14,099 nt of DNA from Chloroflexota bacterium. Its GTDB lineage: Bacteria; Chloroflexota; Chloroflexia; JAMDCE01. Made by a program: the position numbers and the translations under genes. The DNA lies in NCBI GenBank assembly GCA_023489135.1, contig JAMDCE010000652.1, positions 1 through 14,099 on the forward strand. Direction: 5' to 3'. How positions within the stretch are numbered: position 1 is the stretch's first letter; each line of letters opens with the position of its first letter. Positions 7,805-14,099 of the stretch are shown here, in pieces. The notes beneath the pieces are model-generated. The model saw nothing but the letters and a program-made list of their open reading frames with translations. It made no database searches and was not told the DNA's origin.

Positions 7805-9967
7805 TCAGCCATACAGCGTCATGTTGAGATACTCATCGACTTCGATACGTCTGCCCGGCGGCACCACCATTGTCGTGTCCTGCCCTTCAATTATCGCCGG
7901 ACCATCAATCGCGTTCCCTGCCTGCAGCAGATCCATGGCAAATACCGGGGTGTTCACGAACCCCCCTCCAAAATACACCTGGCGCCTCCCTTTGAGGGAT
8001 TGGCGCGCATCCTCCCCCGCGTGTCGATGCTTCACCATTGCCGGCTTGGCCGCCGGTGGTGCCGATACCTCCAGGGCAATCGAGATGATTTCCAGTCCGC
8101 CTCGAGGATACATCGCCATTCTGGTATATACCCGCTCGTACTCCTCCTCGAACGCCTCCACGATGGCCTGAATGTCTTCCACGGTGTTGATGGCCGATAC
8201 CGGGGACTTGCACTCGATCTCGTACAGCTGCCCTCCGTAGCGCATCGCCAGGTGACGGGTCACCCTTACCTGCCTCGTGCCGAATCCTTCCTCCTCCATC
8301 TCTTCCAGCGCCCGCTGCTCCAGCCCCGCGAACATGGAGTTGAACCTGTCGATTACCCACTCCGGTATCTGCTCCAGGGAGGTTATGGCAAAGCGGTCCG
8401 TAGTTACGTCGAAGGGCAGTCCGGGCATGACCAGGTAGGGAGACTGCTCGTAACGATGCATGATCTCGGCGGTAGAAGCGCCAAAAGCAGAAAAGGTAGC
8501 GGCGTAGGGCGGGATGATAACTTTCGGGAAACCGACTCCGGCGGAATAGCCCGCGCAATGGGTTGGGCCCGCGCCTCCGAAGGCGAAGCAAACGAATTTG
8601 GCCGGGTCGAGGCCGCGCTGGCCCAGGAGCGATACCAGCAGGCTCTTCATCGAATTGTCGATAACATCGCAGATGGCTTCTGCCGCATCCAACACCGTCA
8701 TTCCCATCGGGTCGGCTATCTTCTCCTTGATGGCCGCCTCCGCCTTCGCGCGGTCTAACCTCATTTTCCCGGCCAGGAAGTACTCCGGGTCGATGCGATT
8801 CAGGACCACGTCGGCGTCCGTGACCGTCGGCTCGGTTCCGCCACGGTCGTAACAGACGGGCCCCGGCACCGCCCCCGCGCTTCCGGGACCTACGTGTAGG
8901 AGGCCGGTGACCTTGTCCACGTAGGCGATCGTTCCGCCGCCAGCTCCAACGGACTCGATTTCCAGCATAGGATTAGCAAGAGTGTAGCGAGAGACCACCG
9001 GCTCGCGGACGTAACGCCGTCCCTCTTCAGTAACCACCGCCACGTCGAAGCTCGTGCCTCCCACGTCGCTGCCCAGGGCGTTCTTGAAACCGTAAAGCTC
9101 TTTCAGGAACTCCACTCCGACCAGTCCGCCCACCGGGCCGGAATTTAGCGTCTTGATGGGCATGACTACACTCGAGCGCGATAACCCCCCGGAGCCCTGC
9201 ATGACCAGCAAAGGTTTCTTGTAACCGTACTCGCCAAGCCTCCTGTCGATCTTTGAGAAGAGCCTGCGCACGGGGCCACTGATGTAGAGGTTAACGATAG
9301 TGCTGTTGAGTCTGGGATACTCCCTGACTAAAGGCGCGACGTCGCACGATAGGGAGACGGGCACCTCGGGCGCGATTTCCTCGATGATCTCCTTCATTCT
9401 TCGCTCGTGGGCATCGTTAAGGAAAGACCACAGGAAGCACACCGCGATTCCTTCCACTCCTTTGTCCAGCAGCTCACGGACCACGCCCCTCGCCTCGCCT
9501 TCGTACAGACGGATTACCTCTCGTCCCAGCGAATCGGTGCGCTCGGTGACTCCCGCTATGAGAGTTCGCGGAACCAGAGGCAGAGGCTTCTCCGCGGCCG
9601 CGATGTGCATGGCGTGAGTGCTCTCCAGTCCGACGGCGCGAAGACGCGTGATTCCCAGCGTGTCTTCAAACCCTCTGGTGGTAATGAGGCCCACTTTGGG
9701 TCCTCCCACCTTCGTCAAGAGCGCGTTGGTGCCGGCGGTCGTGCCGAATCCGAGCACCACTGTGTTGGCGAGGACCTCGTTGAGGGGTTTGTTGAGCTTT
9801 TCGGCGCCGTCCTCGACACAGTCGAAGAAACATGACTCGAGATCGTCCGGAGTCGTAGGGGCCTTCCCCCTGACGAACGAGCCATCCTCTCGCACTATGA
9901 CCGCATCGGAGAAGGTTCCGCCGGTATCAAGATAGATGATGTACTTGGAGTCCCTGTTTTCGACCAC
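7805..9967 (-). CDS. hyuA: Hydantoinase A/oxoprolinase-family ATPase subunit, possibly carboxylase beta-type
   Basis: A 720-residue ASKHA-type ATP-using subunit. It has the N-terminal phosphate loop YLDTGGTFSD (12-21; Ser replaces the usual second Thr), GFGTTAGTNALL (73-84), a second nucleotide loop SDVGGTSFD (300-308), GAGGGT (341-346), the TVTDAD motif (381-386) and FAFGGAGPTHC (461-471). These define the hydantoinase A/N plus hydantoinase A domain order, with a C-terminal hydantoinase/carboxylase-like domain to residue 720. The length is close to acetone carboxylase AcxA (about 717). Family members phosphorylate or activate a carbonyl substrate with ATP for the B-type partner. The start is GTG 9967 behind AGGAGG at 7 bases. 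A strong hairpin lies just upstream, between this gene and the binding-protein gene. No small third subunit typical of acetone carboxylase (gamma) is seen in the window. Confidence 0.92.
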   Translation of the reverse strand: MVENRDSKYIIYLDTGGTFSDAVIVREDGSFVRGKAPTTPDDLESCFFDCVEDGAEKLNKPLNEVLANTVVLGFGTTAGTNALLTKVGGPKVGLITTRGFEDTLGITRLRAVGLESTHAMHIAAAEKPLPLVPRTLIAGVTERTDSLGREVIRLYEGEARGVVRELLDKGVEGIAVCFLWSFLNDAHERRMKEIIEEIAPEVPVSLSCDVAPLVREYPRLNSTIVNLYISGPVRRLFSKIDRRLGEYGYKKPLLVMQGSGGLSRSSVVMPIKTLNSGPVGGLVGVEFLKELYGFKNALGSDVGGTSFDVAVVTEEGRRYVREPVVSRYTLANPMLEIESVGAGGGTIAYVDKVTGLLHVGPGSAGAVPGPVCYDRGGTEPTVTDADVVLNRIDPEYFLAGKMRLDRAKAEAAIKEKIADPMGMTVLDAAEAICDVIDNSMKSLLVSLLGQRGLDPAKFVCFAFGGAGPTHCAGYSAGVGFPKVIIPPYAATFSAFGASTAEIMHRYEQSPYLVMPGLPFDVTTDRFAITSLEQIPEWVIDRFNSMFAGLEQRALEEMEEEGFGTRQVRVTRHLAMRYGGQLYEIECKSPVSAINTVEDIQAIVEAFEEEYERVYTRMAMYPRGGLEIISIALEVSAPPAAKPAMVKHRHAGEDARQSLKGRRQVYFGGGFVNTPVFAMDLLQAGNAIDGPAIIEGQDTTMVVPPGRRIEVDEYLNMTLYG

Positions 9968-10001
9968 TATCCGTCCTCCTTCCGCACAGGGCGATCGGTC
10001 G

Positions 10002-10030
10002 GTCGAGACGCCCCAGCGGGGCGTCTCGAC
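10002..10030. repeat. Perfect 13-bp inverted repeat between the binding-protein gene and hyuA
   Basis: GTCGAGACGCCCC (10002-10014) and GGGGCGTCTCGAC (10018-10030) form an exact 13-bp stem around a 3-nt loop. It lies in the 127-bp gap between the binding-protein stop and hyuA. On the minus strand the bases after it are CGACCGATCGCCC, without a T-tract. In ABC operons a stem after the binding-protein gene can raise its mRNA level relative to downstream genes; that role here is inference. Confidence 0.72.
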
Positions 10031-10094
10031 ATTGGTTGGCTACCCCACGGGCCGGCGGCGCGCCTGGCGTCGCCATCCCTTCAGATCTTCGGCG

Positions 10095-11447
10095 CTACTG
10101 CGGGATTTTGTCCCACTTGCCGTCCTTTACCTGGAGCACAAATACCTCTCGCTGCACTATCCCGGACGGGCGCATAGTCAACTTTCCGCCAGTCCCCGGG
10201 AAGTCCTTGAGGTTAGCTACTGCCTTGGCGATGATCTCGCGGTCCGCCGCCAGGCTATCGGGAGTGTTCTTGATTCCGCCTTCCCTCATCGCCTTGGCGA
10301 GGATATGGAAAATGTCGTAGGTGATCGAGGTGAACGAATCCAGGTTGGGGTTATCGGGGTGTTCGGTCTTGGCGCGAGCGGAGAAAGCAGCGGCTAACTT
10401 TTTCTGGGCAGGGTCCGGATTCTCCTCCCAGAAGACCGAACCGCTGATAGAGCCCTCTACCGCTTTGCCACCGGTCACGATGTAGCCGGATTCGGTCAGG
10501 GTGGTAGACCCCGCGGGTGGAATGTTGACGCCCTGGCGGCGCATTTCAACTACGAAAGGACCTGCCTGCCGGCTGGTCAAGGCAAGCAAAACGCCATCGA
10601 CCTGCAAGCCCTTGAGGCGAGTCACGGCGGCGCTGTAGTCGGTGTCCGTCCCCTTGACGCCGATGGGGTTGCCGATATTGACCACCTCGATCCCCGCCGC
10701 CTTGAACGCCGCCCCCAGCTCATCGCCCAGTCCCTTGACGTAGGCCTGGTCTGTTTGGGAAACAATTGCCACCTTCTTGGGATTGTAGGCCTTCGTGTAG
10801 GCCTTGATCATGGGCGGAATCATCTCGGCATCGGCCAGGTTGAAGCTGAAGCCATAGGGCCTGACCGTTTCGGCAATGCCGGGCATAAACAGGCTCATGG
10901 TGAGCGCCGGCATTTTTGCCTTCACCGCGAACGGGAAGGCGACGGTAGTTCCCGGCGACTCAAAGGGGCCTACGTCGGCCAGAACTTTGTCATCTGAAGC
11001 GAACTTTTGCATCACCCGAATGGCTTCCTGCTCGTCGGTCCGGACATCGTCCATGACAAGTGAAATTGGCACGCCGTTGATCCCGCCGGCGGCATTGATC
11101 TCTTTCAGTGCCATGTCCGCGGCTATGCGATTTCTCTTGCCGAAATCAGCGAGAACACCGGTGTACGACTGCATGAAACCGATCTTGATGGCGGTGCCCG
11201 CCGGCTTGCTGGGGGCGGCTTTGGCCGCTGCCTTGGGCGCTTCCGCTTTGGCTCCTGCCGTGGGAGCGGCTTTCGGTTGCTCTGCCGCGGGCTTGGTCGC
11301 CTCTGCCTTGGGCGCTGCCGCCTTAGGCGCTTCGGCCTTGGGTGCGGGCGCGGGTTGGGCCGCCGGCTGCGAACAGGCAAGGAGCAGGCCGATAGTCACC
11401 AGGACGCCCACAACGGCGAGAACTACCCGGAACACGTTGTTTTTCAC
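10095..11447 (-). CDS. Type I (LIV-like) ABC transporter substrate-binding lipoprotein
   Basis: Membrane-anchored extracytoplasmic binding protein that would hand ligand to LivHMGF. From GTG 11447 it is 450 residues: a hydrophobic signal segment (residues 5-23), a lipobox LLAC with lipid-attachment Cys25, a flexible Pro/Ala/Lys linker (about 27-84), then a periplasmic-binding-protein type I fold starting IKIGFMQSYTGVLADFGKR (87-105), with GGINGVPISLVMDD (121-134) and a hinge-crossing second lobe (KKVAIVSQTDQAYVKG, 224-239). The frame is open 28 codons further upstream to an ATG at 11531, but GTG 11447 has GAGGAGGT seven bases away and puts the signal peptide at the N-terminus, so it is preferred. 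Ligand class (amino acid, amide, aromatic acid, urea) cannot be assigned from sequence alone. It is separated from its likely permease genes by hyuAB. Confidence 0.94.
   Translation of the reverse strand: MKNNVFRVVLAVVGVLVTIGLLLACSQPAAQPAPAPKAEAPKAAAPKAEATKPAAEQPKAAPTAGAKAEAPKAAAKAAPSKPAGTAIKIGFMQSYTGVLADFGKRNRIAADMALKEINAAGGINGVPISLVMDDVRTDEQEAIRVMQKFASDDKVLADVGPFESPGTTVAFPFAVKAKMPALTMSLFMPGIAETVRPYGFSFNLADAEMIPPMIKAYTKAYNPKKVAIVSQTDQAYVKGLGDELGAAFKAAGIEVVNIGNPIGVKGTDTDYSAAVTRLKGLQVDGVLLALTSRQAGPFVVEMRRQGVNIPPAGSTTLTESGYIVTGGKAVEGSISGSVFWEENPDPAQKKLAAAFSARAKTEHPDNPNLDSFTSITYDIFHILAKAMREGGIKNTPDSLAADREIIAKAVANLKDFPGTGGKLTMRPSGIVQREVFVLQVKDGKWDKIPQ
11196..11369 (-). repeat. Degenerate low-complexity repeat encoding the lipoprotein linker
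   Basis: This part of the binding-protein gene encodes about 58 residues made almost entirely of Ala, Pro, Lys, Glu and Gln, with recurring units such as APKAEAPKAAAPKAEA and AKAEAPKAAAKAAP. At the DNA level the units are imperfect GGCGCTTCGGCCTTGGG-like repeats. It would act as a disordered tether between the lipid anchor and the binding domain, and is prone to length variation by slippage. Confidence 0.75.
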
Positions 11448-11593
11448 TTGTGACACCTCCTCGTTATGTTGCTGACGATTGTACTTGTTGACCCATTTCC
11501 AATTGGATGAACAGTGTCCCGAATCGATCATCTGAACGCTTCGACCCTGCAGCTAATGGAAATAGCCACCTCCTTCCATCTGTACCGCTGTCG
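11448..11593 (-). promoter_or_regulatory. Leader region of the binding-protein gene with an SD-bearing hairpin
   Basis: The 146-bp gap between the catalytic MaoC-like gene and the binding-protein gene contains the functional ribosome-binding site GAGGAGGT (11462-11455, minus strand) seven bases before GTG 11447. Farther upstream, ATGGAA (11579-11574) and TTCCAT (11561-11556) make a 6-bp stem whose loop displays GGAGGTGG, a second Shine-Dalgarno-like sequence with no gene behind it. A tiny 8-codon frame (11579-11553) runs through it. A weak TACAAT-like box occurs upstream of the real start, but no convincing -35 partner was found. Regulatory function is inference. Confidence 0.35.
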
Positions 11594-12013
11594 TCACACT
11601 GGGACGAGCGTCTTGGCCGTCGCCACCACTTCGCCGGCTTGGGTTCGACAAGAGACATCGCATACATAGGCGATGCCGTCCCCTCGCGTGATCCTCTCGG
11701 CAACCTTTCCAATTATCTCCAGCCTATCGCCCGGTCTCACCGGAGACAGGAAAGATACTTCGATCTCTCCACCCATCAGCCAGTTCGCGCCAAAGGTTTC
11801 GACCATCATCTGGGAAACTAGGGCTACCGTGATCATTCCGTGGGCTGCTACTCCCTGAAGTAGAGAGTGCTCGGCGACACCGCTGTCGGCGTGCAGCAGA
11901 TTCCTGTCTCCCGAAACTTCCGCATACCGTTCGATTATCTCAAGAGTTATTTCCTTGACAACCGGCCGCAGACCGCAACCAACCTCCAACTCGCCGCGAG
12001 ATGTTCTGTCCAT
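11594..12013 (-). CDS. MaoC-like hot-dog dehydratase/hydratase, catalytic half
   Basis: A 139-residue single hot-dog domain of the (R)-specific enoyl-CoA hydratase/MaoC family. The hydratase-2 motif is present as YAEVSGDRNLLHAD (30-43), giving the catalytic Asp36 and His41, followed by GVAAHGMI (54-61) at the helix that lies over the active site. It would add water to a 2-enoyl-CoA or remove it from a 3-hydroxyacyl-CoA. The ATG at 12013 sits one base after the stop of the preceding MaoC-type gene (TGA-T-ATG) and has no clear Shine-Dalgarno, so it is probably translated by coupling. The two adjacent products most likely form a heterodimer, as in HadA/HadB-type dehydratases, with this chain supplying catalysis. 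The acyl substrate is unknown. Confidence 0.9.
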   Translation of the reverse strand: MDRTSRGELEVGCGLRPVVKEITLEIIERYAEVSGDRNLLHADSGVAEHSLLQGVAAHGMITVALVSQMMVETFGANWLMGGEIEVSFLSPVRPGDRLEIIGKVAERITRGDGIAYVCDVSCRTQAGEVVATAKTLVPV

Positions 12014-12014
12014 A

Positions 12015-12452
12015 TCAACAAGACCAGATTGCCGTCAGAGTGCCCGTGACGGTCCTGCGACCTTGCTGATTCCAGGCCACAACCCGGAAAACGGCGATTT
12101 TCCTATCCTTCCTTATGTATTTGTCCACCACCTTTGCCCGAGTTGTGAAGGTATCTCCCGGATAAATGGGCTCGTGGAATGTGTATTCCCACCTGATGGG
12201 GACCGTTCCCTCTGGGGATACTCCCCACCATACGGAGGCCCAGATGGGGATAAATGCCCCGGCGATGGTTGGAGGCGCGGGGGCCCTCTCCAGCCCTTTT
12301 TCGCGCGCGAAGGCATCGTCCAGATACAGCGGATTGAGGTCTCCGATAACCTCGATGTACCTTCGCACCCGCTCTGGACTCACGTGATGAATGGTTTCGG
12401 GGTATTCGGTGCCCACGACCAGGTCGTCGAACAAGACTGCGCCTCTAGACAT
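12015..12452 (-). CDS. MaoC_dehydrat_N-type hot-dog subunit, non-catalytic partner
   Basis: A 145-residue hot-dog protein of the N-terminal FAS1-like dehydratase type. The segment RYIEVIGDLNPLYLDD (31-46) aligns with the hydratase motif but carries Tyr43 where the catalytic His should be. AREKGLERAPAPPTIAGAF (49-67) is the A-P-P-T signature of this domain, which normally shapes the acyl-binding pocket rather than catalysing. The neighbouring MaoC chain carries Asp and His, so the pair appears to be a split dehydratase heterodimer. Start choice is uncertain: ATG 12452 is used; the frame is open to a TTG at 12485, and a TTG at 12461 lies six bases after a GAGG. It lies 66 bases downstream of the nitroreductase gene. 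Confidence 0.87.
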   Translation of the reverse strand: MSRGAVLFDDLVVGTEYPETIHHVSPERVRRYIEVIGDLNPLYLDDAFAREKGLERAPAPPTIAGAFIPIWASVWWGVSPEGTVPIRWEYTFHEPIYPGDTFTTRAKVVDKYIRKDRKIAVFRVVAWNQQGRRTVTGTLTAIWSC

Positions 12453-12518
12453 GTCAATCAAGACCAACCTCGATAAGTTTCCCAAATCATTCGGTGCCCT
12501 TGAGATAACCCCGGTTCT

Positions 12519-13130
12519 TCAATCTACGAAAGTGACGATCTCGTCCAGCGTCTTCCTTGGGCGAGGGTCTACTACCTTGCTGCTTCGCCCGATAGGTATG
12601 AGCGCCACGGTATACCACGGTGCTTTGACGGCCAGCATCTCTTCGATACCCCGGCCTGCCGCCGCTATCGCTCCCGTGGTCCAACAGGTTACGTAGCCCA
12701 GCGCAACCGCCGCCAGGTGAATGTGCTCGATCGCGGCGCCGACGCACTGGATGTTGTCGTTGAATTCCATAAGCCTCTGATCGTCAACGATGTGCCCCGG
12801 CACGAAGGGCCTCTGGGTCAAGACGACGATTAACGCCGGGGCGGTTCCCCAATGCGTGGCGGGGAATCGTACGCCTTTTTCCCACACGTTCCTGGCTTCC
12901 TCGCTGGAGGCGGCCGCGATATGAGAATCGATCTCGGCGTTGACACGCACAGCTAATCCACGAATCTTTTCCTGATCCCGGACTACCAAGAAGTGCCACG
13001 GCTGAGCATTAAAGTTACTGGGCGCCAGTCTGGCGGCGTCCAGGATAGTCTTGAGATCCTCGTCCAGAACAGGTCCTTCGGTGATCTTGCGCACGGCCCT
13101 CCTGGCCTTGATCGCCTCAAAGAGATCCAT
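12519..13130 (-). CDS. Nitroreductase-family FMN oxidoreductase
   Basis: A 203-residue single-domain flavoprotein expected to be a cytosolic FMN homodimer. Visible FMN-site elements: ARRAVRK near the N-terminus (residues 9-15), LAPSNFNAQPWHFLVV (35-50), the helix QCVGAAIEHIHLAAVALGYVTCW (128-150; a Cys-Trp end instead of the common G-x-x-W), and IPIGRSSK (178-185) with the terminal P-R-K-T-L-D-E-I-V. The family reduces nitro groups, quinones or enones with NAD(P)H, and some members act as dehydrogenases; sequence alone does not decide. The ATG at 13130 has GGAGG nine bases upstream. It sits 40 bases after the SDR gene and before the hydratase pair, so a redox step in the same pathway is plausible. 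Confidence 0.92.
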   Translation of the reverse strand: MDLFEAIKARRAVRKITEGPVLDEDLKTILDAARLAPSNFNAQPWHFLVVRDQEKIRGLAVRVNAEIDSHIAAASSEEARNVWEKGVRFPATHWGTAPALIVVLTQRPFVPGHIVDDQRLMEFNDNIQCVGAAIEHIHLAAVALGYVTCWTTGAIAAAGRGIEEMLAVKAPWYTVALIPIGRSSKVVDPRPRKTLDEIVTFVD

Positions 13131-13170
13131 TCAAGTGTTCCTCCAGATTCAAAGGATGCGTTGTTCGGCG

Positions 13171-13926
13171 TTAGCCTCGCGCGTTACTTCCCCCATCGAC
13201 GAGTACCGTCGTTCCGGTAAGATAGTCGGAGTCCTCGGATGCCAGGAAGACGGCGACCTTGGCGATATCTTCGGGGCGCGCGAATCTTCCCACTGGAACG
13301 CGGGATAACATGAGGTCGCGCAGCTCCGGAATCGCTCTCAAGTCCGCGTTCATATCGGTTTCCACGAGGGCCGGGGCAATAGCGTTGACGTTGACCTTGT
13401 GTTCGGCAAGCTCGGAGGCCAAAGCCCGAGTCAAGTTGACTATGGCCCCTTTGGCGCTGCAATATGAAGCCCCTCCTGGGATCGCTTTGAAGGCCAGGTC
13501 GGAAGCGAGAAGAACTATTCTCCCTCCGCCCTGGCCGATCATCTGTTGGGCGGCGAACTGGGAGCCAAAGAAGCTGCCTTTGACCATCACGTCGAAGTGG
13601 GCATCGAAGTTCTCTTCGGTGGCATCCAGAAATGGCATCAACAGCATAACTCCGCCGCAACTGACAAATACATCCAGTCGGCCCAGAGATTCCACCGCCG
13701 TCGAAACCATCGACCGAATATCGCTGATGGACGCCGTATTGGCCTTTATGGAAATGGCTTTCTGTCCAATCCGCCTGATTGAAGCCACAGTGTCCTCGGC
13801 CGCGGCCGCATTTGAGGCATATCCAATCGCTACGTCAGCTCCTTCTCGGGCGTAGGCCAGCGCGATGGCCTTGCCGATCCCGCGTGATCCGCCTGTAACC
13901 AGGGCTGCCTTACCTTGCAGCTTCAT
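13171..13926 (-). CDS. Short-chain dehydrogenase/reductase (FabG/BadH-like) with atypical motifs
   Basis: A 251-residue classical-type SDR using NAD(P)H on an alcohol/ketone, probably an acyl-CoA or ring substrate. Cofactor loop TGGSRGIG (11-18), catalytic Ser142, Tyr155 and Lys159 (YCSAK) and the closing VLVDGG (241-246) are intact. Two family landmarks are not: the N-N-A-G turn reads S-C-G-G (89-92), and the Asn of the tetrad, normally in D-V-N-x-K-G, is Met114 (DVMVKG). The start is ATG 13926 with GGAGG five bases away; an in-frame ATG seven codons earlier lacks a site. It is the first complete gene of the minus-strand series, 40 bases ahead of the nitroreductase gene. Reductase, dehydrogenase or a partly degenerate member cannot be separated by eye. 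Confidence 0.93.
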   Translation of the reverse strand: MKLQGKAALVTGGSRGIGKAIALAYAREGADVAIGYASNAAAAEDTVASIRRIGQKAISIKANTASISDIRSMVSTAVESLGRLDVFVSCGGVMLLMPFLDATEENFDAHFDVMVKGSFFGSQFAAQQMIGQGGGRIVLLASDLAFKAIPGGASYCSAKGAIVNLTRALASELAEHKVNVNAIAPALVETDMNADLRAIPELRDLMLSRVPVGRFARPEDIAKVAVFLASEDSDYLTGTTVLVDGGSNARG

Positions 13927-13996
13927 TAGACCCTCCTGAGCAAACATTGACTTAGCTTGTCACATTGGAGCGGTTTTCGATAAGCTTTGGCAACCG

Positions 13997-14057
13997 GTAG
14001 CGCGGGGGCTTGTCCCCCGCTCGCACCCCTCCGGCGGGGGACAAGCCCCCGCGCTAC
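13997..14057. repeat. Perfect 24-bp inverted repeat element upstream of the SDR gene
   Basis: Positions 13997-14020 and 14034-14057 are exact reverse complements (24 bp) around a 13-nt loop. Each arm is itself a near-palindrome: GCGGGGG and CCCCCGC separated by five bases, so the element can fold as one long cruciform or two short hairpins. The ends are GTAG...CTAC. It lies about 70 bases upstream of the SDR start in a 173-base stretch with no confident gene. No T-tract follows. This looks like a dispersed intergenic repeat; a transcription boundary is also possible. Confidence 0.82.
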
Positions 14058-14099
14058 ACCTGGATACTGCCGCCGTGGTACTGTTCGGTCCACGCTTAA

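Noticed and set aside
7012..7827. 271-codon plus-strand open frame antisense to hyuB
   Set aside because: It lies opposite well-conserved HyuB motifs; long antisense frames are expected in GC-rich coding DNA and no domain is visible.
8000..8758. 252-codon plus-strand open frame antisense to hyuA
   Set aside because: It is opposite HyuA catalytic motifs and has no family features.
11448..11531. In-frame 28-codon N-terminal extension of the binding lipoprotein
   Set aside because: It would bury the signal peptide and lipobox; GTG 11447 has an excellent ribosome-binding site.
13964..13993. TTGCCA and TCCAAT with an 18-base spacer as a promoter for the SDR gene (minus strand)
   Set aside because: The -10 box matches the consensus poorly, and similar pairs occur by chance; the start of the transcript may lie outside the window.

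Overview
This GC-rich window reads as one long minus-strand catabolic and transport gene cluster, with a single plus-strand gene at its left end. GTG is a frequent start codon, usually behind an AGGAGG-type ribosome-binding site. The type I solute-binding lipoprotein has a long Pro/Ala/Lys linker after its lipobox, a style often seen in Chloroflexota such as Dehalococcoidia-like lineages. That taxonomic reading is inference from style only. No rRNA, tRNA, CRISPR array, transposase or phage gene is visible.

Layout in the direction of minus-strand transcription (right to left): a 61-bp intergenic element built on a perfect 24-bp inverted repeat (13997-14057); an SDR oxidoreductase (13171-13926); a nitroreductase-fold FMN protein (12519-13130); a split MaoC/hot-dog hydratase pair, with the non-catalytic N-type half at 12015-12452 and the catalytic half at 11594-12013; an ABC solute-binding lipoprotein (10095-11447); a hydantoinase/oxoprolinase A-type subunit (7805-9967) and B-type subunit (5704-7734), resembling the two large subunits of acetone/acetophenone carboxylases as much as hydantoinases; a complete LivHMGF permease/ATPase set (5672 down to 2363); and a MenB/BadI-like crotonase (1441-2220). 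A 5'-truncated class III aminotransferase (2-1207) lies convergent on the plus strand.

The strongest systems-level observation is that the HyuA/HyuB pair is embedded between the binding protein and the permease genes of one LIV-type ABC importer. This suggests that the importer delivers the substrate of an ATP-dependent, biotin-free amidohydrolase or carboxylase. The downstream crotonase and the upstream SDR, paired hydratase and flavoprotein would fit CoA-thioester (possibly alicyclic or aromatic-derived) processing. The substrate cannot be read from the sequence.

Four intergenic gaps carry GC-rich hairpins without clear T-tracts. Three are perfect inverted repeats and one has a single bulge. 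They look more like dispersed repeat elements or RNA-processing hairpins than textbook intrinsic terminators. No transcription regulator is present in the window.
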